From Anaerolineae bacterium (lineage in GTDB: Bacteria > Chloroflexota > Anaerolineae > Anaerolineales > E44-bin32): DNA of 10,721 bases. Under the pieces are notes generated by a model. That model did no database searches and was not told the DNA's origin. It saw nothing but the letters and a program-made list of their open reading frames with translations. The stretch spans positions 1 to 10,721 of the forward strand of contig JAUVOZ010000058.1 in assembly GCA_030598885.1 (NCBI GenBank), written 5' to 3'. Below, one piece after another: positions 1-5,205 of this stretch. The position numbers and the translations under genes were made by a program. The first letter of the stretch is position 1; each line of letters starts with the position of its first letter.

Positions 1-665
1 GGTGCAACCCATCTCTCTGCGGGGTGAAGCAGATCTTTGTCACCTAAAATCGCCGGATTCAACACCTGAGTACCGGCATTGAGATGATTAGTTAAGTTAA
101 GCAGACGACGCGTTCCCTCAAGACGCGAGACTACCCCGACCGTGGCAACCCACCAATCCACCTGAAAGCGGTCGGATGGCAGATCAACATTTCGGTCGTC
201 TAACATCGAATCGTATGCATCACGAATGTAATGGGAGCAAATCGCCCCCAAATGATGGATATTTAGGTGAGCATCCTGGTATAAGAGAGGGTCATATCTC
301 CAGGTGATTAAACTGATTCCTTGTTCCATTACCGCCAACCGCTGAGCCAACTTGAGACGATACTCCAAGCCTTGATTGTGGTACATTGGGTGGACACCAA
401 TTTGGTGAGAGCAATGTTTTAAGCCCACCATCGCCACTTGATCCATGCGGCTTGTGTCTGTCCCTAGGAAACCCAGTACAAAACCGATGACCTTCTCCCC
501 TTTTAGGGCTCCCAGAATGGAACCGCCATTGTGGGTGATCGCCATGAGTAGATGGATTGGGATAATATCGATCTTGCTGCCCGGCCAGATCAATCGTTGT
601 AGCTCCTCAACCTGCTTCATCTCCTCGCTGGTTTGGAGAGGATGAATTCTAATTTCATCATCCAT
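1..665 (-). CDS. GNAT-superfamily acetyltransferase, COG3375-like (3' end cut by window)
   Basis: Reverse-strand reading frame open from an ATG at 665-663 to the window edge, giving 221 residues without a stop, so the C-terminus is missing. The N-terminal half looks like a GNAT fold: the stretch at about residues 87-115 (HQIGVHPMYHNQGLEYRLKL) sits where GNAT proteins bind acetyl-CoA. It is followed by LITWRYDP (119-126), LNIHHLGA (134-141) and DRFQVDWW (165-172), which I recognise from the COG3375 predicted acetyltransferases. The acceptor substrate of that group is not known to me. The usual RGxGIG acetyl-CoA loop reads HNQGLE here, so the loop is atypical. A GGAGAGGG ribosome-binding site lies just before the start, and the ATG is only 3 bases after the stop of the upstream SDR gene, so the two are cotranscribed. 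Family assignment is good; activity is unknown. Confidence 0.8.
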   Translation of the reverse strand, partial: MDDEIRIHPLQTSEEMKQVEELQRLIWPGSKIDIIPIHLLMAITHNGGSILGALKGEKVIGFVLGFLGTDTSRMDQVAMVGLKHCSHQIGVHPMYHNQGLEYRLKLAQRLAVMEQGISLITWRYDPLLYQDAHLNIHHLGAICSHYIRDAYDSMLDDRNVDLPSDRFQVDWWVATVGVVSRLEGTRRLLNLTNHLNAGTQVLNPAILGDKDLLHPAERWVA

Positions 666-668
666 CGA

Positions 669-1613
669 CTACCCTCTCCGCCTGGGCGCGAACTGACGCG
701 CAAGCAATTCCCAACCCCAATTCCGCTCCTGAAGATAGCTTAGATTCTCTTCCATTCGAGATGGCTGTAAACCGAAAACGCGGGGTAAGGTATTCAAATC
801 CGTCGTCCGGCTGACGGCCAAATAATCAAGCCACAGTGTTGTGACCGGAGGCTGAGGTATGAGATGTTCTAGCAACCAGGCACCCGCTTTTAGATAAGGA
901 GGTCTTGTGGGAAGAAGGATCCTTGGACTGCTCGCATTCTGCATGATCATGTGTAAGATCTGTACCAATGGAAGGAACTCCGGGCCTCCAATCTCAATGG
1001 TCTGCCCAATTGTCGAAGGTTCATCCAATGCCCAGGTGATACATGTGGCCAAATCCTCGACCCATAAAGGTTGAAAGAGGGTTGTGCCATCACCTGGGAT
1101 TGGGAATATGAGAGGTGCTACTGCGAGCATCATCGCCAATGAGGTTGTGAAGTTGTCCAATCGCCCGAAAATTATCGTAGTTCTTATAATCGTGAACGGC
1201 ACTCCGCTCATCCGCAGATGTTCTTCCGCCATCGCTCTTGCTCGCATAGCGGGGTAGGCAGAAGACCGGTCTGCCCCAAGGTGACTGATATAGATTATGC
1301 GTTGCACACCTGCATCTGCTGCGGCTTCGGTAATCGTATGGGTTCCGGCTACATCCGATGCAAGCCTATCCTCGGTACCCCATTGACCTTCAGCGCCGTC
1401 CAGATGGATCACTGTCTTCACTCCGACCAATGAAGCCCGCACACTACGTCGGTCTGAAAGTGCAGCAAGGGTCACATCGAACGCAACACCATGCGGTAAA
1501 TCCGGCGAGCGTCGAGATGGACGTAGCAATGTACGAACTGGATATCCGAATTCCGCCAATCTGCGCAGCACCGACTGCCCGATAAAATCTGTGCCGCCAG
1601 TTACTAGGAGCAT
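669..1613 (-). CDS. Atypical SDR / NAD(P)-binding protein, NDUFA9-like
   Basis: 314-residue Rossmann protein of the extended or atypical short-chain dehydrogenase superfamily, close in look to the NmrA/NDUFA9-like group common in bacteria. The N-terminus has the nucleotide-binding turn LVTGGTDFIG (residues 3-12), and further family landmarks are VIHLDGAE (68-75), GTHTITEAAADAGVQRIIYIS (about 90-110), SGVPFTIIR and FQPLWVEDLA. Two oddities are visible. The middle glycine of the GxxGxxG turn is Asp9 (codon GAT). The usual YxxxK pair before the AEE helix is also absent, the region reading AYPAMRARAMAEE with no lysine. It may therefore be a binding or sensor protein rather than a dehydrogenase. 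It is the first gene of a minus-strand pair with the acetyltransferase. The start codon follows a G-rich weak ribosome-binding site (GGGGGATC). Molecular function is unknown. Confidence 0.85.
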   Translation of the reverse strand: MLLVTGGTDFIGQSVLRRLAEFGYPVRTLLRPSRRSPDLPHGVAFDVTLAALSDRRSVRASLVGVKTVIHLDGAEGQWGTEDRLASDVAGTHTITEAAADAGVQRIIYISHLGADRSSAYPAMRARAMAEEHLRMSGVPFTIIRTTIIFGRLDNFTTSLAMMLAVAPLIFPIPGDGTTLFQPLWVEDLATCITWALDEPSTIGQTIEIGGPEFLPLVQILHMIMQNASSPRILLPTRPPYLKAGAWLLEHLIPQPPVTTLWLDYLAVSRTTDLNTLPRVFGLQPSRMEENLSYLQERNWGWELLARQFAPRRRG

Positions 1614-1715
1614 GATCCCCCATCACATTCAACCGGAACTAGCAATGCAGTCTATCCTTATGTTGCCGTGGTAACCCGATAGCGTAATATCCTTTTCATA
1701 AGTTATTCAGTGTCG

Positions 1716-1724
1716 ATTGTAGCA
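1716..1724 (-). promoter_or_regulatory. Putative extended -10 promoter for the SDR operon
   Basis: On the minus strand the bases read TGCTACAAT, an extended -10 (TGn plus TACAAT, five of six matches to TATAAT). It lies about 100 bases upstream of the SDR start. No good -35 is visible, which is tolerated for extended -10 promoters. The call rests on pattern alone. Confidence 0.35.
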
Positions 1725-1790
1725 TACCCAAGGTCTTTAACCATGTTACAAGCCGCACGTGAGGAAATGGTAAACAATTAAATAACTGTA

Positions 1791-1832
1791 GGGGCGATTC
1801 ACACTGTATCATACCGTTCGGTGAAACGCCCC
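1791..1832. repeat. REP-like imperfect inverted repeat
   Basis: The arms GGGGCGATTCAC (1791-1802) and GTGAAACGCCCC (1821-1832) pair over 12 positions with one A/A mismatch, around an 18-base loop. There is no T-run on either side, so it is a poor intrinsic terminator for trxA, although it sits 26 bases past the trxA stop and could still stabilise the 3' end. The arm preceded by TGTA resembles GGGGCGATTC-type palindromes I have met as dispersed intergenic repeats in environmental bacterial genomes; that resemblance is recalled, not searched. Confidence 0.6.
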
Positions 1833-1857
1833 CACTTATCTGTCAACGGTAATAGAT

Positions 1858-2208
1858 TCAGCTCTCGCTGTCCTCCTCAACCGTGTTCAGCATGGTGTCC
1901 ACAATCTCCCGAAGGTATATTTCGGGCACCGCCCCCACCTGCCGGTGGAGGATTTTCCCCCCGCTAATAAACAGAATCGTTGGAATTCCCTGAATTCCAT
2001 ATTCGGTCGCCCACTTTGAATTCTCATCAGTATTGACTCTGGTGACGAGTAATTTTCCAGCATACTCGGAGGCGAATTTATTGAGAATAGGCTCTACCAT
2101 CTTACACGGTCCACACCAAGGCGCCCAGAAGTCAACCAAGACTGGTACTTCCGATTTCAGAACTGCCTTTTCAAAAGCATCATCGGTTACATTTATCGGT
2201 TCATTCAT
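1858..2208 (-). CDS. trxA: Thioredoxin
   Basis: Small cytosolic dithiol oxidoreductase that reduces protein disulfides and is normally recycled by thioredoxin reductase. With the start chosen here (ATG at 2208-2206, residues MNEPINVTDD) the protein has 116 residues. The active site WCGPC then falls at Cys32/Cys35 and the cis-proline loop GIPT at Pro76, the same numbering as classical thioredoxins. Asp and Trp in VDFWAPWCGPC and the GG turn near residue 84 are all in place. Three further in-frame ATGs lie upstream (2217, 2223, 2232). The outermost would give 124 residues but has no ribosome-binding site, whereas a GGAG stands 9 bases before the chosen ATG. The C-terminus is acidic (EEDSES). 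It is transcribed away from the zinc-ribbon/scpA operon and has its own gap downstream, so it is probably monocistronic. No reductase gene is nearby. Confidence 0.95.
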   Translation of the reverse strand: MNEPINVTDDAFEKAVLKSEVPVLVDFWAPWCGPCKMVEPILNKFASEYAGKLLVTRVNTDENSKWATEYGIQGIPTILFISGGKILHRQVGAVPEIYLREIVDTMLNTVEEDSES

Positions 2209-2307
2209 CTTTTCCATCTCCATAGTTTCCATTCATGAGATAGATGATACCATGGATGATTGAACTCCAGTAGAAATCATCTCATATATCCCTTTCACAA
2301 CCGCGAG

Positions 2308-2316
2308 TGATATAAT
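2308..2316 (+). promoter_or_regulatory. Extended -10 promoter of the zinc-ribbon/scpA operon
   Basis: TGATATAAT is a perfect extended -10 (TGn followed by consensus TATAAT). Transcription would begin near 2323, about 30 bases before the GTG start at 2352. No convincing -35 stands at the usual distance. The hexamer is framed by a 5-base inverted repeat, GAGTG (2305-2309) and CACTC (2318-2322), which could be an operator half-site pair or chance. Confidence 0.6.
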
Positions 2317-2351
2317 GCACTCTAACTTATTAATACTTTTAGAGGTTCTAC

Positions 2352-2813
2352 GTGATCACAATGAACTGTCCTAATTGTTCTACTCCGGGTCTTGAAGTTA
2401 CCGACGATGGCACGATCGATTGTCCGAATTGCGGTATTCTTCAAGCCAGTGGACTCAAAGTATGCCCGGCATGTGGTCACGAGAATATTTTCAACGCCGA
2501 GAATTGTATCGTCTGCAAGGAGCCCATAACAATCCTGAGCCAGATCATGACCATGCAAAGTGACCACAGTCAGCCATTTAGACTTAAACAGGCTCGTTCT
2601 CAAGCCTCTGCGATTAAGGAACGTGAGGAACGTAACTCGCAACACCGCATGGAGGGATTTCAGGAGATTGATCGCCGCCGCGAACAGGCACTCGCCGAGG
2701 CTCAAGAAGCGCAAAAGGTGCACCAAAGACGTGTTTCCACCATTTTGTTCATCATCGCCGGTTTGTTTGTCATTTTCATCGCTCTATTTATAGCCATGTC
2801 CCTACTTCGCTGA
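2352..2813 (+). CDS. Double zinc-ribbon protein with C-terminal membrane anchor
   Basis: 153 residues in three parts. The N-terminal 56 residues hold four CxxC knuckles: CPNC at 6-9, CPNC at 24-27, CPAC at 38-41 and CIVC at 52-55, enough for two zinc ribbons of the DZR type. Residues about 78-127 are highly charged and predicted by eye to be helical or coiled coil (KEREERNSQ, IDRRREQALAEAQEAQ). Residues 130-151 form one hydrophobic helix (ILFIIAGLFVIFIALFIAMS) with two arginines before it, so the protein should be tail-anchored with its zinc ribbons in the cytoplasm. The GTG start is chosen because GAGG lies 6 bases before it; an ATG at 2361 is the alternative. It ends 3 bases before scpA, so the two are almost certainly cotranscribed. 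No precise function can be assigned; a scaffold or adaptor role is inference only. Confidence 0.85.
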   Translation: MITMNCPNCSTPGLEVTDDGTIDCPNCGILQASGLKVCPACGHENIFNAENCIVCKEPITILSQIMTMQSDHSQPFRLKQARSQASAIKEREERNSQHRMEGFQEIDRRREQALAEAQEAQKVHQRRVSTILFIIAGLFVIFIALFIAMSLLR

Positions 2814-2816
2814 TAG

Positions 2817-3584
2817 ATGGTCTCTAGACAGCATTACACCATTCAGTTACCTGTATATGAAGGACCCCTCGATTTATTATTGGAGTTAATCGAACAAGCC
2901 GAACTTGACATAACCAAGGTTGCATTGGCACAGGTCACGGATCAATATCTTGCTTACTTACAGAAGGTTTCAGAACATAGACTCGAAGATCTAATTTCCT
3001 TTCTGTTGATAGCTGCCCGCCTGTTGCAGATCAAATCTGAGGCTCTTTTGCCCCGGCCACCAGAGCTTGAACCCGGTGAGGAAGATCCAGGGGATGCCCT
3101 GGCTCGAAAATTAGTCGCATATAAGAGATATAAACAAGTCGCGATACACCTTGCGGACCGGTCGCAAGCGGGCTTTAAAACCTACCTCCGTCTTGCTGCC
3201 TCTCCGGCACCCGAGTCTAAGCTTGATCTATCCAGCGTTGGCCTGAAGGATCTGAAGCGTGCGTTTATGGACGCGCTCGCCGCTGCACCAACTGGTCCTG
3301 CTCTAGGTGAAGTTATCGTCGCCCATCGCATCCGTATCCGTGACCGAATCCAGATCATCATTACCGCACTTCGTAAGACCGGTCAGACCACCTTCCAGAA
3401 TCTTTTCAAAAACGCCAAATCAAAATTGGAGATTGTCGTCTCCTTCTTAGCTCTCCTAGAATTAATCAAGCAGCGTCAAGTAACCGTGCAGCAAGACACC
3501 TTATTCGGCGAGATTGAGCTCTCCCCAGGGGATGCCTGGCAGGAAGATCAAGATATGGATTTCGAATTGGAATTTAAGGAGTAG
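2817..3584 (+). CDS. scpA: Segregation and condensation protein A (kleisin)
   Basis: 255 residues, normal for ScpA, the kleisin that bridges the SMC ATPase dimer and recruits ScpB in the bacterial condensin that compacts and segregates the chromosome. The N-terminal family signature is clear: VYEGPLDLLLELIEQAELDI (13-32), followed by FLLIAARLLQIKSEALLPRP (62-81) and KLVAYKRYK (98-106). The C-terminal winged-helix part that contacts the SMC head is seen in IVVSFLALLELIKQRQVTVQ (about 206-225) and ends with an acidic tail. The ATG at 2817 follows the stop of the zinc-ribbon gene by 3 bases with no strong ribosome-binding site of its own, suggesting translational coupling. ScpB usually follows ScpA, but here the next gene is a convergent VanZ homologue, so scpB must lie elsewhere. 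The last 37 bases overlap the VanZ gene on the other strand. Confidence 0.95.
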   Translation: MVSRQHYTIQLPVYEGPLDLLLELIEQAELDITKVALAQVTDQYLAYLQKVSEHRLEDLISFLLIAARLLQIKSEALLPRPPELEPGEEDPGDALARKLVAYKRYKQVAIHLADRSQAGFKTYLRLAASPAPESKLDLSSVGLKDLKRAFMDALAAAPTGPALGEVIVAHRIRIRDRIQIIITALRKTGQTTFQNLFKNAKSKLEIVVSFLALLELIKQRQVTVQQDTLFGEIELSPGDAWQEDQDMDFELEFKE

Positions 3585-3952
3585 AATGCGCCTAATGTCA
3601 ACGCTACCGCGGCCCCAACACCGTCTATTACGACATCAATCAAACTCGAAGTTCTGCCCTCGACAAAGGACTGATGGAATTCATCGCTGAGAGCAAATAA
3701 GATCGCCATCATAAAAGCCAACACCCACTGATAACCTACCGATAATCGCTGTGGAAGTGCATAATAATAAGCTAATCCAAGCAACCCAAAGCCCAAAGCA
3801 TGCCCACCTTTTTTTATATACAAATCCCAAGCACCAAAAAAAGGCAGACGGTTTCCTGGTAGCGATGAAATAAAGAAAATAATCACCATAAGGAGAAAGG
3901 CTGGTACCCATCGCAACGGAGGTGGGATGGATGATGAAGGCATAGAAGCCAT
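3548..3952 (-). CDS. VanZ-family membrane protein
   Basis: 134-residue integral membrane protein. Four hydrophobic segments are visible at about 14-30, 50-66, 73-89 and 105-124. The VanZ family pattern is well preserved: KKGGHALGFGLLG (47-59), then SDEFHQSFVEGRTSSLIDVVID (89-110) followed by G113. Conserved Lys48, His51, Asp90, Glu91, His93, Gln94, Arg100, Asp106 and Asp110 are the likely functional residues. VanZ itself gives low-level teicoplanin resistance by an unknown mechanism; most chromosomal homologues, including this one, have no proven role and should not be read as resistance genes. The start ATG at 3952 has only a weak G-rich ribosome-binding site (GGTGG). The gene converges on scpA and its last 37 bases overlap that gene, so antisense transcription over the scpA 3' end is expected. 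Confidence 0.88.
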   Translation of the reverse strand: MASMPSSSIPPPLRWVPAFLLMVIIFFISSLPGNRLPFFGAWDLYIKKGGHALGFGLLGLAYYYALPQRLSVGYQWVLAFMMAILFALSDEFHQSFVEGRTSSLIDVVIDGVGAAVALTLGAFYSLNSNSKSIS

Positions 3953-3986
3953 TCTACCACCACATCACATACTTTGTGGATAAAAT

Positions 3987-4292
3987 GTGAACACGAAAGC
4001 CGGCAATGAAGAACAGGTTTTTAGATATCTGCTTGAAATACTCGAGGAAGAGAGAATCGGATCCAGATCGAAATCAAAGTGCCAAATAACATATCTAACC
4101 AAGAAATCCACATATAATCGGATTATCCAGTTAAAGGATAAGAAAGAGGTTCGACACAGGCCAGGTTTCGTATTATCATTCAAAATCAATCCACCGCGAG
4201 AGCACAACTTTCGTGGTCTGACGAGCAATCGCATCACCTTCTCTAAGGTGACAAAAGGAGACAGAGAAAAATGGGAAAGACCCGCAGGCTAG
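3987..4292 (+). CDS. Doubtful small hypothetical protein upstream of DUF211 gene
   Basis: A 101-residue frame starting at GTG fills the otherwise geneless 318 bases between the VanZ and DUF211 genes. The N-terminus looks like an amphipathic helix (EEQVFRYLLEILEEERIG). The following part (SKCQITYLTKKSTYNRIIQL) faintly recalls the archaeal-type winged-helix pattern KTQIxYxxxxSYxRL, but with one extra residue and no recognisable wing after it. The rest is basic and featureless. Points against a real gene are a very weak ribosome-binding site (GTGGA), a 22-base overlap into the better supported DUF211 gene, and codon use more A/T-rich than its neighbours. It could be a real small regulator, a decayed remnant, or simply an untranslated leader. 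I would not assign a function. Confidence 0.3.
   Translation: MNTKAGNEEQVFRYLLEILEEERIGSRSKSKCQITYLTKKSTYNRIIQLKDKKEVRHRPGFVLSFKINPPREHNFRGLTSNRITFSKVTKGDREKWERPAG
4234..4251 (+). promoter_or_regulatory. Perfect hairpin immediately upstream of the DUF211 ribosome-binding site
   Basis: TCACCTT (4234-4240) and AAGGTGA (4245-4251) are exact reverse complements around a CTCT loop. The Shine-Dalgarno AGGAG begins 4 bases later (4256-4260) and the ATG is at 4271. A second, mutually exclusive pairing exists: TTCTCT (4239-4244) with AGAGAA (4263-4268), which would enclose the AGGAG in its loop. This could be a translational control element or a protein operator; there is no matching known riboswitch that I recognise. 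Confidence 0.4.
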
Positions 4293-4558
4293 TTTTAGAT
4301 ACGCTGAAGCCCCACGAGCCAAGCATAATCGAGATGGCGGATCAGCTCAGTGAGTTAAATGGCATATACGCGGTTAACATCAGCATCTACGAAATGGATC
4401 GCAAGGTGGAGAACGCCAAGATCACCATCGAGGGAGAAGATATCTCCTACCCCATTGTGTTGGAGATCATCAACGAAATGGGTGGAGCAGTTCACTCCAT
4501 CGATGAAGTGGTCTGCGGCAAACAAATCATTGACGATGCCGCCACTTTGCAGGACTGA
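4271..4558 (+). CDS. DUF211 family protein
   Basis: 95 residues, full length for the DUF211 family (COG1888), small proteins with a ferredoxin-like alpha/beta fold found mainly in archaea. The family pattern runs through the whole chain: RRLVLDTLKPHEPSIIEMA (5-23), YAVNISIYEMDRKVENAKIT (33-52), IEGEDISYPIVLEIINEMGG (53-72) and VHSIDEVVCGK (74-84). His15, Asp43, Glu47, His75, Asp78, Glu79 and Cys82 are polar residues that could bind a metal, but that is inference. AGGAG stands 10 bases before the ATG. It is followed after 31 bases by a VIT1/CCC1-like membrane protein; I recall DUF211 genes next to this membrane family in archaeal genomes, so the two probably work together, with DUF211 perhaps acting as a cytosolic regulator or metal-binding partner. 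Biochemical function is not established. Confidence 0.88.
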   Translation: MGKTRRLVLDTLKPHEPSIIEMADQLSELNGIYAVNISIYEMDRKVENAKITIEGEDISYPIVLEIINEMGGAVHSIDEVVCGKQIIDDAATLQD

Positions 4559-4589
4559 TTGAGTCGTGTAACTTGAAAGGCTTGACAAA

Positions 4590-5180
4590 ATGAGTCGGCT
4601 TCGGAGTATGTTGCAACGTATTTTGGAATACGACAGCTTAGCCAACATCGGCGAGATTGCCCGCCGCTACTTTGCCATGAACGCCTTTGATGGAGTGCTG
4701 ACCATCATCGGAGTATTGATGGGGAACCTGACCGCCGGAGTGGACAATCCCAAAATCGTGGTGAGCACTGGTCTGGCCACGAGCGTCGCCATGGGCGTTT
4801 CTGGGTTGTGGGGAGCCTATCTAACTGAAACAGCAGAACGAAAGCGGGGGTTGATCGAGTTGAGCAGCCAGACCCTGACTGATCTCAATGATACCCGCAT
4901 CGGGCGGGCTTCGCGGGTAGCGGCAGTGATTGTGGCGTTAGTTGACGGCCTCTCCCCCTTTTTGGCGGCAATGCTTGTGCTCACCCCTTTCTTCGCGGTC
5001 GGACTTTTCACTTCCATCACCTGGGTCTACTATACATCCCTGGGAATGGCGTTGTTGACATTATTTGCTCTGGGCCTCTTCCTGGGGCATATCTCCCACG
5101 AGAATCTGATCCTGTATGGGGCTAAAACTATCATTGCTGGTGTGATTTCTATCATAATCAGTCTCCTGCTAGGCGAGTAG
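4590..5180 (+). CDS. VIT1/CCC1-like membrane protein (TIGR00267-type)
   Basis: 196 residues with about five membrane segments (roughly 31-49, 57-79, 107-134, 139-167, 175-195). The opening IARRYFAMNAFDGVLTIIGVLMG (23-45), GVSGLWGAYLTETAERKRGL (69-88) and VDGLSPFLAAMLVL (118-131) match the archaeal VIT1/CCC1-related membrane family as I remember it. VIT1 and CCC1 move Fe2+ or Mn2+ across membranes using acidic residues in the first helices; Asp34, Glu80, Glu83 and Asp119 are candidates here. The large cytoplasmic metal-binding domain of plant and yeast-type VIT1 is absent; a hydrophilic loop at 80-106 is all that remains. GAAAGG lies 9 bases before the ATG. It is the second gene after DUF211 and is followed after 25 bases by the oxidoreductase. 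Metal specificity and direction of transport cannot be read from sequence. Confidence 0.82.
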   Translation: MSRLRSMLQRILEYDSLANIGEIARRYFAMNAFDGVLTIIGVLMGNLTAGVDNPKIVVSTGLATSVAMGVSGLWGAYLTETAERKRGLIELSSQTLTDLNDTRIGRASRVAAVIVALVDGLSPFLAAMLVLTPFFAVGLFTSITWVYYTSLGMALLTLFALGLFLGHISHENLILYGAKTIIAGVISIIISLLLGE

Positions 5181-5205
5181 GCATACAAAAAACCAGGCGA
5201 ACGAA

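Larger units (their letters stand above)
1614..1857. other. Intergenic region between thioredoxin and SDR genes
   Basis: This 244-base stretch has no convincing gene. It holds the putative promoter of the SDR/acetyltransferase pair (1716-1724) and a REP-like inverted repeat (1791-1832). A short reverse reading frame entering from the SDR gene (1444-1632) is a frame shadow of that gene. Confidence 0.6.

Noticed and set aside
445..645. Plus-strand frame of 66 residues opposite the acetyltransferase
   Set aside because: Antisense shadow; the reverse frame has a continuous GNAT-like sequence and a good ribosome-binding site.
1218..1632. Overlapping plus-strand and minus-strand frames within the SDR gene
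   Set aside because: They lie inside a well-supported Rossmann protein, lack recognisable domains and have no start signals of their own.
2209..2232. Upstream ATG codons giving a longer thioredoxin
   Set aside because: No ribosome-binding site before the outermost ATG. The start at 2208 has GGAG at 9 bases and restores the classical Cys32/Cys35 numbering.
3548..3952. Reading the VanZ-like gene as a glycopeptide resistance determinant
   Set aside because: There is no vanHAX, vanY or vanRS nearby, and VanZ-like proteins are common in ordinary chromosomes.
4583..4612. Consensus -35 TTGACA followed at 18 bases by TATGTT
   Set aside because: It overlaps the start of the VIT-like gene, so it could not drive that gene in full, and the -10 matches only four of six positions. 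Likely chance.
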